Source: an uncultured Paracoccaceae bacterium
GTDB taxonomy: Bacteria > Pseudomonadota > Alphaproteobacteria > Rhodobacterales > Rhodobacteraceae
DNA: 23,776 bases
Assembly: GCA_937952085.1 (NCBI GenBank)
Contig: CALFYQ010000460.1
Coordinates: 1 to 23,776, forward strand
Direction of reading: 5' to 3'
The position numbers and the translations under genes were made by a program. The notes beneath the pieces were generated by a model. It searched no databases. It had not been told where the DNA came from and was given only the letters and a program-made list of their open reading frames with translations. Shown in pieces: positions 1-6,856 of this stretch (position 1 is the first letter of the stretch; each line of letters starts with the position of its first letter).

Positions 1-290
1 GCGGGGTGGATTTCACCGAGGTCTACACGGTGCTCGGCGGCGGCGAATACGCGTCGCTTGCGGCGGCCGACGAGGCGGGCGCGGCGGTGATCAAATGGGG
101 CGTCTTCATCAACGCCGTGATCTCATTCCTGATCGTCGCCTGGATCCTCTTCCTCATCATCCGCACGATGAACCGCGCGAAAGACGCGCTTCTCTCCAAG
201 GAAGAGCCCGCGCCGGAGGCGGCCCCGAAGGCGCCGACGCAGGAAGAGCTGCTGATGCAGATCCGGGACCTTCTCGCGCAGAAGGCCTGA
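1..290 (+). CDS. mscL: Large-conductance mechanosensitive channel, C-terminal part (5' end outside window)
   Basis: MscL forms a homopentameric inner-membrane channel that opens under membrane tension and releases solutes during hypo-osmotic shock. The visible part starts just before the family's VDF motif (codon at 6) and includes the periplasmic loop. The second transmembrane helix follows (roughly KWGVFINAVISFLIVAWILF), then the charged RTMNRAKD segment at the membrane edge. The C-terminal cytoplasmic helix ends in EELLMQIRDLLAQKA, which is typical of the family. The first transmembrane helix and the true start lie upstream of base 1; the GTG at 6 is an internal Val codon. The reading frame is intact to a TGA at 288-290. 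A strong terminator follows directly, so this gene ends its transcription unit. Confidence 0.93.
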   Translation, partial: GVDFTEVYTVLGGGEYASLAAADEAGAAVIKWGVFINAVISFLIVAWILFLIIRTMNRAKDALLSKEEPAPEAAPKAPTQEELLMQIRDLLAQKA

Positions 291-311
291 TGCGCGCGCG
301 GCTAAGGATCA

Positions 312-353
312 GCGCCCCCGCGCAGGAACCGCGCGGGGGCGCTTTTCTTTTCC
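312..353 (+). terminator. Rho-independent terminator of mscL
   Basis: A perfect 12-bp GC stem (GCGCCCCCGCGC at 312-323, complement at 331-342) with a 7-base loop is followed at once by a T-rich run (TTTTCTTTT, 343-351). It starts 21 bases after the mscL stop and ends before the next gene at 390. It is the only terminator in the window with a clear T tract. Confidence 0.92.
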
Positions 354-389
354 GGCGCGCCATCGCACCTTGCCCCGAAAACGGGGGAG

Positions 390-1562
390 ATGATGGCCCA
401 GCCGCTCGAGAGACCGGACCTTCCGGCGCGCTTCGCGTCCTTCGCGGATTTCCGCCTCGGCGCGAAACGCCGCATTCCGCATTTCGCCTTCGAATATCTC
501 GATGGCGGGATCGGCCGGGACATCGGCCTCGCCCGCAACTACTCCTCCATCGATCGCGTGCTGCTGACGCCGCGCACGGTGGACGAGGGCGTCCAGGCGG
601 ATACGTCGGTGACGATCCTCGGAGAGCGCTCATCCATGCCCTTCGGCGTCGCGCCGGTCGGCATGGGCGGGCTCTTCCATCCCGAAAGCGCGCCGGCGCT
701 GGCGAAGAAGGCGGCGAAGCTCGGCCACCCGTTCTGTCTCTCTTTCGTCGCCTCGCATTCGCTGGAGGAGATCGTGCGCGCGGCGGGCAAGGCGCCCTGG
801 CACCAGTTCTACTGGCCGCGGCCGGAGGACGTGCAGAAGGACATCCTCGCCCGGATGAAGGCGCTCGGCGTCAACGTCATCATGCCGACGCTGGACATCC
901 CCGGCCACCAGTGGCGGGAGCGGACGATCCGCGCCGGCGTCGCCGCCAGGCCCTCGCCTTGGGTCATGCTCCGCGACGTCGCGCCGAAACCGCTCTGGGC
1001 CTACGAGACGCTGAAGCACGGCAAGCCGGGACTGCCGAACATGTCGATGTATTCCGGCGGCGGCCCCGCCGAGGCGGAGATGTGGCTCCTGCAGAACTGC
1101 CTCCGTCCGATGGGGCCGGAGGGGATCAGGAAGCTCCGCGACATGTGGGACGGGAAACTCGTCGTCAAGGGCGTGATGGCGGCCGAGGACGCGGAGGATT
1201 TCGTCGGCGTCGGCGTCGACGGCATCGTCGTCTCGAACCATGGCGGACGACAGCTCGACGCGTCGCCAGGCACGGCGGAGCTTCTGCCGCCGATCGTCGA
1301 GGCGGTGCGCGGCAAGACCGAGATCCTCGTCGATGGCGGCGTGCGGGACGGGTCGGACGTTCTCCGCCTCCTCGCGCTCGGGGCGGATTTCGTGATGGTG
1401 GGGCGGCTCCCCTACTACGCCTGCGCGGCGCTCGGCGCGCGGGGCGCGGCCGTGCTCGACCTTCTCGCCATGCAGGTGAAGACGGTGATGGTGCAGCTCG
1501 GGGTGCGCAATCTCGAGGAATTGCGGGCTCTCAAGGTCGAGATCAGCCCAAGCGCGGCCTGA
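390..1562 (+). CDS. FMN-dependent alpha-hydroxy acid dehydrogenase/oxidase (L-lactate dehydrogenase-like)
   Basis: Member of the FMN-dependent alpha-hydroxy acid oxidase family (lactate dehydrogenase LldD, glycolate oxidase, mandelate dehydrogenase), which oxidises an L-2-hydroxy acid to the 2-oxo acid. The 390 residues match the usual length. The signature SNHGGRQLD is at about 282-290, with catalytic His284 and substrate-binding Arg287. FMN contacts include Lys260 (VVKGV), DGGVRDG at about 315-321 and GR at 338-339. The N-terminal FEYLDGG (34-40) and QFYW with Tyr141 also fit. The segment after strand 5 reads PTLDIPGHQWRERTIRAG instead of the common VDxPxxGxRxRD, so the substrate should not be assumed to be lactate. 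Two ATG codons lie in tandem (390 and 393) after GGGGGAG; the second has the better spacing. The gene is preceded by the mscL terminator and converges on secF. Confidence 0.85.
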   Translation: MMAQPLERPDLPARFASFADFRLGAKRRIPHFAFEYLDGGIGRDIGLARNYSSIDRVLLTPRTVDEGVQADTSVTILGERSSMPFGVAPVGMGGLFHPESAPALAKKAAKLGHPFCLSFVASHSLEEIVRAAGKAPWHQFYWPRPEDVQKDILARMKALGVNVIMPTLDIPGHQWRERTIRAGVAARPSPWVMLRDVAPKPLWAYETLKHGKPGLPNMSMYSGGGPAEAEMWLLQNCLRPMGPEGIRKLRDMWDGKLVVKGVMAAEDAEDFVGVGVDGIVVSNHGGRQLDASPGTAELLPPIVEAVRGKTEILVDGGVRDGSDVLRLLALGADFVMVGRLPYYACAALGARGAAVLDLLAMQVKTVMVQLGVRNLEELRALKVEISPSAA

Positions 1563-1569
1563 AAAACAG

Positions 1570-1613
1570 GCGCCCGGCCAGGGGAGGAGGGGGGCTCTCT
1601 CCCGGCCGGGCGC
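1570..1613. terminator. GC-rich palindrome between the converging hydroxy-acid oxidase gene and secF
   Basis: GCGCCCGGCC (1570-1579) is exactly complementary to GGCCGGGCGC (1604-1613). The 24 bases between them are purine-rich then CT-rich and can partly extend the stem. It begins 8 bases after the stop at 1562 and lies 36 bases beyond the secF stop. It has no T run on either strand, so a terminator or transcript-end stabiliser role is inferred from position only. Confidence 0.4.
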
Positions 1614-1648
1614 GCGGCGACCCACGTCCGCCGCTTCTGAAACTCACG

Positions 1649-2647
1649 TCAGGGACGAAAGGTTCCGTCGGCTTCGACAAGATTTTTCGCTTGTTCGTCC
1701 GCCGAGGCTTTCGGCGCGGAAATCGCCCCCGGCAGGTGGAGGAGCAGCGGCGCCGCCACGAAAATGCTGGAGAGCGTGCCGATCACGATGCCGAAGGTGA
1801 CGGCGGCGGCGAAGCCGAAGAGGACCGGCCCGCCGAAGATCATCAGCGAGATCGTGGCGGCGAGCGTGGTGCCAGAGGTCATCAGCGTCCGGCGGAGCGT
1901 ATCCGTCACCGCCCGGTCGATCACCGCCGGCAGCGCCTCGACGCCGCGGAGCCCGATCGTCTCCCGGATGCGATCGAAGACGACAACGGTGTCGTTGATC
2001 GAGTAGCCCGCGATGGCGAGGAGCGCGGCGACCGAGGTGAGATCGAAGCTGAGCCGCGTCACCGCGTAGAGCCCGACGGTCATCACCACGTCGTGCAATG
2101 TGGTCAGGAACGCGGCGAAGCCGTAGCGCGCCTCGAATCTCAGCCAGACATAGATCGCGATGCCGAGCACCGCGAGGAGGCTGGCGAGCGCGCCGGAGCG
2201 GAGCAATTCGCCCGAAACCTTCGGCCCCACCACCTCGCGCGAGCGGATTTCGGCGGAAGGGCCGAGCGCGCGCTCGACCGCATCGGCCGCCGCGGCGCCG
2301 GCGCTCGTCCCCGCCGCCGGATCGACGCCGAGCCGGATGAGGACGGAGGCGCCGTCGTCCACGGCCTGCGCCTCTGCGGCCCCGACGCCCTCGGCGGAGA
2401 GCCGGCCGCGGAGATCTGCGAGCGCGGCCGCATCCGCCGGGCGACCGAGCGCCGCCTCGATAGAGACGCCGCCGGTAAAGTCGAGCCCGAGATTGAGCCC
2501 TTGGACCGCGAGGGTGCCGAAGGTGAGGAGCGCCAGGACGATGGAGACCGCGAAGCCGATCCGCCGCCAGGACGTGAAGGGGAGCGCCGGCCGAGCCGCG
2601 CGTCCCGTCGCCAGGAATGTCATGGTCTGCACCGAGCGCGCCGCCAT
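1649..2647 (-). CDS. secF: Protein translocase subunit SecF
   Basis: SecF pairs with SecD in the inner membrane and uses the proton-motive force to help pull secreted proteins out of the SecYEG channel. The 332-residue protein has the full SecF layout. There is one helix near residues 30-50, then LNLGLDFTGG (51-60), then a periplasmic domain ending in VVGPKVSGELLRSG. A cluster of five helices follows with the family motifs YSINDTVVVFDRIRE and RTLMTSGTTLAA. The start is supported by GGGAGGAG (minus strand, plus positions 2658-2665) 10 bases upstream. secD and yajC are not adjacent: the next gene on that side is on the other strand. secF therefore appears to be transcribed alone, which is unusual because secD and secF are commonly neighbours. 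Confidence 0.95.
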   Translation of the reverse strand: MAARSVQTMTFLATGRAARPALPFTSWRRIGFAVSIVLALLTFGTLAVQGLNLGLDFTGGVSIEAALGRPADAAALADLRGRLSAEGVGAAEAQAVDDGASVLIRLGVDPAAGTSAGAAAADAVERALGPSAEIRSREVVGPKVSGELLRSGALASLLAVLGIAIYVWLRFEARYGFAAFLTTLHDVVMTVGLYAVTRLSFDLTSVAALLAIAGYSINDTVVVFDRIRETIGLRGVEALPAVIDRAVTDTLRRTLMTSGTTLAATISLMIFGGPVLFGFAAAVTFGIVIGTLSSIFVAAPLLLHLPGAISAPKASADEQAKNLVEADGTFRP

Positions 2648-2808
2648 GCGGCGCCCGCTCCTCCCGGGCGGCGACGCGCCGTCGCGCCGCTACTCTCGCC
2701 CGCGCGAGATGTGGCGCGGCGAGCGCCGCCGCGCAAGGGCCGCCGCCGGGCGGTCGGGCAAGATTATGACGACGCCGGCGCTGCGGTCGAAACATCCTTG
2801 CGCTTTCG

Positions 2809-2837
2809 TTGACCTCGCGGGGCCGGCGCCCTAATCC
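2809..2837 (+). promoter_or_regulatory. Candidate sigma-70-type promoter for the acyl-CoA dehydrogenase gene
   Basis: TTGACC (2809-2814) is followed after exactly 17 bases by TAATCC (2832-2837). The -35 is a good match and the -10 only partial. It lies about 50 bases before the start codon, in the 241-base gap (2648-2888) between divergent secF and this gene. The rest of that gap shows no further clear signal. Confidence 0.42.
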
Positions 2838-2888
2838 CTTCGCAGGCGCCCCTTCGATTCCGCGCCGCAACATACCGGAGGCAGAGCC

Positions 2889-4565
2889 ATGTCGAACGCC
2901 GCCCTCGCCGAGACCTCCGCCGCCGCGGATTTCGACCCGATCGCGCTTCTGGCCGAGGCGCTGCCCGCCGCCGAGGCGACGCTGGAGGAAGGCCGCGCCG
3001 CGCTTCGCGCGCGGGTCTCCGCCGGGGCGCGCATCTCCAACGCCGCGCTGGAGGCGGAGCAGGCGGCCGCCCACGCGCTCGCCTGGGTCGCCACCTATGT
3101 CGAGGCGCTGAAGGAGCTGAAGGGCTGGGCCGAGCGGCTGAAGGAGGCGGGCGCCTTCGGCGAGATGGAGCGGCTGATCCTCTCTATCGGGGCCGGCGAA
3201 TACCTCGCGCAGCTCATGGGCGGGGTGCCGATGAGCCAGGGCGAGATCGCCCGGCTTTCCGAGATCGGCGCGGACGCCTCGAAGCTGGCGACGCCGGCGG
3301 TGCTCCGCCTCGTCGCGGAGGGCAACACCGACGAGGCGCGAAAGCGGCTCTGCGAGCTGATGATCGAGGCCCGCGGCGCCGCCAGCTTCGGCGCGACCGG
3401 CCTCGACGAGGAATTCGAGATGGTGCGCGACCAGTTCCGCCGCTTCGCGGACGAGAAGGTCGTTCCCTTCGCCCATGAATGGCATCTGAAGGACGAGCTG
3501 ATCCCGATCGGGATCATCGAGGAGATGGCCGCGCTCGGCGTCTTCGGCCTGACGATCCCGGAGGAGTACGAAGGCGCCGGGATGGGCAAGACGGCGATGT
3601 GCGTCGTCTCGGAGGAGCTCAGCCGCGGCTATATCGGCGTCGGCTCGCTCGGCACCCGGTCGGAGATCGCGGCGGAGCTGATCCTCGGCGGCGGCACCGA
3701 GGCGCAGAAGGCCGAATGGCTGCCGAAGATCGCGGCGGGGGAGATCCTGCCGACGGCCGTCTTCACCGAACCCAACACCGGCTCCGACCTCGGCTCGCTC
3801 CGCACCCGCGCGGTGAAGGAGGGCGACGACTATGTGGTGACCGGGAACAAGACCTGGATCACCCACGCCGCCCGCGCCGACGTGATGACGCTCCTCGCCC
3901 GCACCGACCCGGAGACGACCGATTATCGGGGCCTTTCCATGTTCCTCGCCGAGAAGCCGCGGGGGACGGACGGGGAGCCCTTCCCGGCGGAGGGCATGTC
4001 GGGCGGCGAGATCGAGGTGCTCGGCTATCGCGGCATGAAGGAATACGAGATCGGCTTCGACGGCTTCCGGGTGAAGGCGGCGAACCTGCTCGGCGGCGAG
4101 GAGGGGCAGGGCTTCAAGCAGCTCATGCGCACCTTCGAGAGCGCCCGGATCCAGACCGCGGCACGCGCTGTCGGTGTCGCGCAGTGCGCGATGGAGATCG
4201 CGCTCGGCTATGCGCTCGACCGGAAGCAGTTCGGCAAGCCGCTCGCCGCCTTCCCGCGGGTCTACGGCAAGCTGGCGATGATGGCGGTGGAGATCATGAT
4301 CGCCCGGCAGATCGCCTATTTCGCCGCGCGGGAGAAGGACGCCGAGCGGCGCTGCGACCTCGAGGCGGGGATGGCGAAGCTGCTGGCGGCGCGAGTCGCC
4401 TGGGCCTGCGCCGACAACGGGCTGCAGATCCACGGCGGCAACGGCTTCGCCCTCGAATACCCGATCAGCCGGGTGCTCTGCGACGCGCGCATCCTCAACA
4501 TTTTCGAGGGGGCGGCGGAGATTCAGGCGCAGGTGATCGCGCGGCGGCTGCTGGAGGGGAACTGA
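2889..4565 (+). CDS. mcd: Probable (2S)-methylsuccinyl-CoA dehydrogenase (long acyl-CoA dehydrogenase)
   Basis: Flavin-dependent acyl-CoA dehydrogenase. In the ethylmalonyl-CoA pathway for acetyl-CoA assimilation, Mcd oxidises (2S)-methylsuccinyl-CoA to mesaconyl-CoA. Ordinary members have about 380-400 residues; this one has 558. The extra roughly 170 residues form an alanine/glutamate-rich helical N-terminal domain, as is characteristic of Mcd. Family motifs are intact: TEPNTGSDLGS at about 293-303, WITHAARAD at 323-331, DRKQFGKPL at 444-452, and NIFEGAAEIQ at 537-546 with the likely catalytic Glu540. The insert GGEIEVLGYRGMKEYE (372-387) also fits the Mcd subgroup as I recall it. GGAGG (2877-2881) sits 7 bases before the ATG. 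No other ethylmalonyl-CoA pathway gene is adjacent, so the assignment rests on the protein alone. A different long-chain acyl-CoA dehydrogenase is the alternative. Confidence 0.82.
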   Translation: MSNAALAETSAAADFDPIALLAEALPAAEATLEEGRAALRARVSAGARISNAALEAEQAAAHALAWVATYVEALKELKGWAERLKEAGAFGEMERLILSIGAGEYLAQLMGGVPMSQGEIARLSEIGADASKLATPAVLRLVAEGNTDEARKRLCELMIEARGAASFGATGLDEEFEMVRDQFRRFADEKVVPFAHEWHLKDELIPIGIIEEMAALGVFGLTIPEEYEGAGMGKTAMCVVSEELSRGYIGVGSLGTRSEIAAELILGGGTEAQKAEWLPKIAAGEILPTAVFTEPNTGSDLGSLRTRAVKEGDDYVVTGNKTWITHAARADVMTLLARTDPETTDYRGLSMFLAEKPRGTDGEPFPAEGMSGGEIEVLGYRGMKEYEIGFDGFRVKAANLLGGEEGQGFKQLMRTFESARIQTAARAVGVAQCAMEIALGYALDRKQFGKPLAAFPRVYGKLAMMAVEIMIARQIAYFAAREKDAERRCDLEAGMAKLLAARVAWACADNGLQIHGGNGFALEYPISRVLCDARILNIFEGAAEIQAQVIARRLLEGN

Positions 4566-4570
4566 GGCGG

Positions 4571-4588
4571 CCTATCAAGGTTGATAGG
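4571..4588. repeat. 18-bp near-perfect palindrome just after the mcd stop
   Basis: CCTATCAA (4571-4578) and TTGATAGG (4581-4588) are exact complements separated by GG. It begins 5 bases after the mcd stop. It is much more AT-rich than its surroundings and is followed by another AT-rich stretch near 4600-4615. It could be a short hairpin in the mcd transcript tail or a dimeric protein-binding site. Nothing in the sequence decides between these. Confidence 0.5.
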
Positions 4589-4667
4589 GCGATCAAGACA
4601 CTGAAATAAAATGGCTTTCTCCGGGTAGTGGTGAGATCGACGCGTCTCGCCGTACTCGGAACGCTCT

Positions 4668-4817
4668 CCCGGGCGACCAGCCCGGGCCGCGCCCGACCCT
4701 CCCCCCGGGAGGACGCGTTGGCGCTGGCCCGCGTCGATCCGCCGTCGTCGAGGGCTTTGGGATAAGGCGCTTGATGCACGCAGATCACGCGCCCACCCAG
4801 GGTCGGGCGCGGCCCTC
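4668..4817. repeat. Dispersed 150-base palindromic intergenic repeat, copy 1
   Basis: This stretch is repeated at 20430-20579 in the same orientation. The left edge is a small hairpin, CCCGGGC-GACCA-GCCCGGG (4668-4686). Overlapping its last three bases begins a 17-base arm, GGGCCGCGCCCGACCCT (4684-4700), exactly complementary to AGGGTCGGGCGCGGCCC (4799-4815). Inside the arms a second, imperfect pairing is possible (GGGAGGACGCGT with ACGCGCCCACCC). The element ends 23 bases beyond the 3' end of the minus-strand gene at 4841 and 102 bases after the mcd stop. No credible protein is encoded. The roughly 100 bases before it (4566-4667) hold only the short palindrome at 4571. Confidence 0.85.
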
Positions 4818-4840
4818 TTCGCGAGGTTCGGACGGGCGCC

Positions 4841-5947
4841 CTACTTGCCCCCGGCCGACCCTTCGGTCCGTCTCAGGATCGACGGCACCAGCACCTCGGA
4901 GAAGCCGGCGACGAAGCTCCAGAGCATCAGGAGCGAGAGGTCCCGGTTCGGCGAGAGGCCGCCGATCGAGGTGAAGAGCGCGTCGCCGGCCGCCTCGGTA
5001 TCCGGCGCGGCGAAGCCGGCCTTGCGGAGCGACGGGGTCAGCGAGCCGTCGCCGAGCATGCCGGTGTCGAAGACGAAATAGAGGATCATCGCCGCGCCGA
5101 TGCCGACGCCGAGCCGGAAGAACAGCATCGTGAAGCGCGCGTTGGTCCGCATGTCCTCGAGCGTGGAGTTCTCCACCCGCTTCTTGGTGGAGGCCATCAT
5201 CGAGAAGGCCGCGCCGAAAAGCCCCGCCGCGATGGCGACATAGAAGCTGGCGAAGGCGCGCATCCCGCCGATGCTGGGCAGGATCGGCCCCTGCATCTCG
5301 CCGATCTTCGCGAAGGTCTCCGCCAGGTGGGTCTGCGCCACCCAGGCGAGGAGGATGATCAGCAGCATGAAGAGCGTCGTCGCCACGCCGAAGACGAGGC
5401 TGACCCGCGCGGTGTAGGCGGCGACGAACTCGCGCAGGAGATGGCGCTTCCGGTGCCGGTCCTGCATCTCGGAGACGAGGCGGAACAGCGTGTCCCGCAG
5501 CACCGGCTCGTCGTCATGCGCGGCCTCGATCATCTTGGCGTATTCCGAGACGCAGGGGAGCGAGATCGCCTCGGCCTCCATCAGTTGCCGTCGCGCCTCG
5601 ATCCGCAACGCGGAGAGGTCCAGGAGGCCGATCATCAGAAGCTCGATCTCGTTGACGATGCGCCATTCCCCGCGGAAGCCGGGCAGGTGCGCCTTCTTCC
5701 GAAGGAAGGTGATGCGCGCGTCGATCACGAACCGGTCCGGCCGCCCGTCCTCCGTCGGCTCCATCAGCCGCTGGATCGCGAGATGCGTCATCTTCTGGCG
5801 GAACATGACCGAGGAGACGTTCGGCACCGCCAGCGACAGCCGGTCCATGACGCGGAGGCTTCGGCGGACCTCCCGTTCGGAGGGTTCGTCAGGGTCCACG
5901 TCTTCGCGGATCGCGTCGGTTTCCCGCAGCGGACGGATCAGGGTCAT
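4841..5947 (-). CDS. Unrecognised membrane protein with four predicted transmembrane helices
   Basis: I do not recognise this 368-residue protein. Residues 1-180 are hydrophilic, rich in Arg and Glu, and likely cytoplasmic and helical. Four hydrophobic segments follow at about 182-203, 230-251, 271-293 and 337-358. A polar stretch of about 40 residues lies between helices three and four. The tail is RRTEGSAGGK. No cofactor, nuclease or protease motif was seen. Codon use matches the neighbours. GGGAGGCGAGG lies immediately upstream of the ATG on the minus strand, which supports the start. The gene is divergent from the crotonase gene at 6065 across a 117-base gap and converges on mcd, so it is probably transcribed alone. 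It could be a channel, a transporter accessory or a signalling membrane protein; none of these can be chosen from sequence. Confidence 0.8.
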   Translation of the reverse strand: MTLIRPLRETDAIREDVDPDEPSEREVRRSLRVMDRLSLAVPNVSSVMFRQKMTHLAIQRLMEPTEDGRPDRFVIDARITFLRKKAHLPGFRGEWRIVNEIELLMIGLLDLSALRIEARRQLMEAEAISLPCVSEYAKMIEAAHDDEPVLRDTLFRLVSEMQDRHRKRHLLREFVAAYTARVSLVFGVATTLFMLLIILLAWVAQTHLAETFAKIGEMQGPILPSIGGMRAFASFYVAIAAGLFGAAFSMMASTKKRVENSTLEDMRTNARFTMLFFRLGVGIGAAMILYFVFDTGMLGDGSLTPSLRKAGFAAPDTEAAGDALFTSIGGLSPNRDLSLLMLWSFVAGFSEVLVPSILRRTEGSAGGK

Positions 5948-6064
5948 CCTCGCCTCCCGGTCGGCGGATGGAAAAGCATACTACCAGAAAGCGAGCGGAT
6001 TCCGCGGACTTTCGGCACGGCGCGAGATTGCGCGCGCCGCGTCGGCCGCTATCGTGCGCCGGCC

Positions 6065-6856
6065 ATGACCGAACTCGTCCTTCTTGACCTCTCCGCCGAC
6101 GGCGCCGTTGCGACCGTCACGATGAACCGGCCGGAGGCGCTGAACGCGCTTTCGCTCGCCCATGAGGCGGCGCTGGTTCGCACCTTTTCCGACCTCGTCG
6201 AGCGGCCGGGCCTCCGCGCGATCGTGCTGACCGGGGCGGGCCGCGCCTTCTGCGCGGGGGTGGACCTGCGCGAACTCGGCGAGGGGCCGGGCATGACCGA
6301 GCGGGTCTGGCGCGGGCCGGTGACGCTTTCGGGCATCATGCGCGCCTCCGAGGTTCCGATCATCGCGGCGGTGAACGGCGCGGCGGTCACCGGCGGGTTC
6401 GAGCTGGCGCTCAACGCCGATTTCATCGTCGCCTCGCCGGCGGCGCGGTTCGCGGACACCCATGCCCGGGTCGGCATCACGCCCTCCTGGGGGCTGACGC
6501 AGATCCTGCCGCGGCTGATCGGCCCGGCGCGGGCGCGCTGGATGAGCCTCACCGGGCGCTTCATCGACGCGGCGCGCGCGCTCGAATGGGGCCTCGTCGC
6601 CGAGGTGGTTCCGGCGGAGGACCTTCTCGCGCACGCGCAGGGGCTCGCGGCGGAGATCGCCGAGACCGACGCTGCGGCGATGGGCAAGATCCGCCGCCTG
6701 ATGAAGGCGGGCGAGGGCCGACCGCTGGAGGACGCCATCGCCCTCGAGGGCGAGGTGTTCGACGCGCATATCGCCGGCGTGACGCCGGAAAGCATCGAAG
6801 AACGGCGCGCCGCCATCCAGGCGCGCGGCAGCCGTCAGTCAGGGGGAAAGACATGA
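6065..6856 (+). CDS. Enoyl-CoA hydratase/isomerase (crotonase) family protein
   Basis: A 263-residue crotonase-fold protein. Members bind acyl-CoA and stabilise an enolate intermediate, most often hydrating enoyl-CoA in fatty-acid or amino-acid breakdown. Oxyanion-hole motifs are seen at AFCAGVDL (61-68) and NGAAVTGGFELAL (104-116), which contains Glu113, the first classical acid/base residue. The second classical glutamate, of GQPE in typical hydratases, is replaced: the segment reads FADTHARVGITP with His133 there. Hydratase activity is therefore uncertain, and isomerase or another reaction is possible. The ATG at 6065 gives a family-length N terminus, although no good ribosome-binding site is visible before it. 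The stop overlaps the start of the following old yellow enzyme gene (ATGA), so the two are probably translated together. Confidence 0.88.
   Translation: MTELVLLDLSADGAVATVTMNRPEALNALSLAHEAALVRTFSDLVERPGLRAIVLTGAGRAFCAGVDLRELGEGPGMTERVWRGPVTLSGIMRASEVPIIAAVNGAAVTGGFELALNADFIVASPAARFADTHARVGITPSWGLTQILPRLIGPARARWMSLTGRFIDAARALEWGLVAEVVPAEDLLAHAQGLAAEIAETDAAAMGKIRRLMKAGEGRPLEDAIALEGEVFDAHIAGVTPESIEERRAAIQARGSRQSGGKT

Noticed and set aside
95..2812. Very long plus-strand open frame of 905 codons
   Set aside because: It runs antisense through secF and out of frame through mscL and the hydroxy acid oxidase. Its composition is Arg/Gly/Ala-rich low complexity, typical of a shadow frame in 70% GC DNA.
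1644..4433. Minus-strand open frame of 929 codons
   Set aside because: It is antisense to mcd and out of frame with secF. It has no recognisable domain, and the two real genes explain the region fully.
4771..4974. Small plus-strand open frame starting inside repeat copy 1
   Set aside because: It reads Arg/Ser-rich sequence, overlaps the end of the minus-strand membrane protein gene and has no homologous frame in repeat copy 2.
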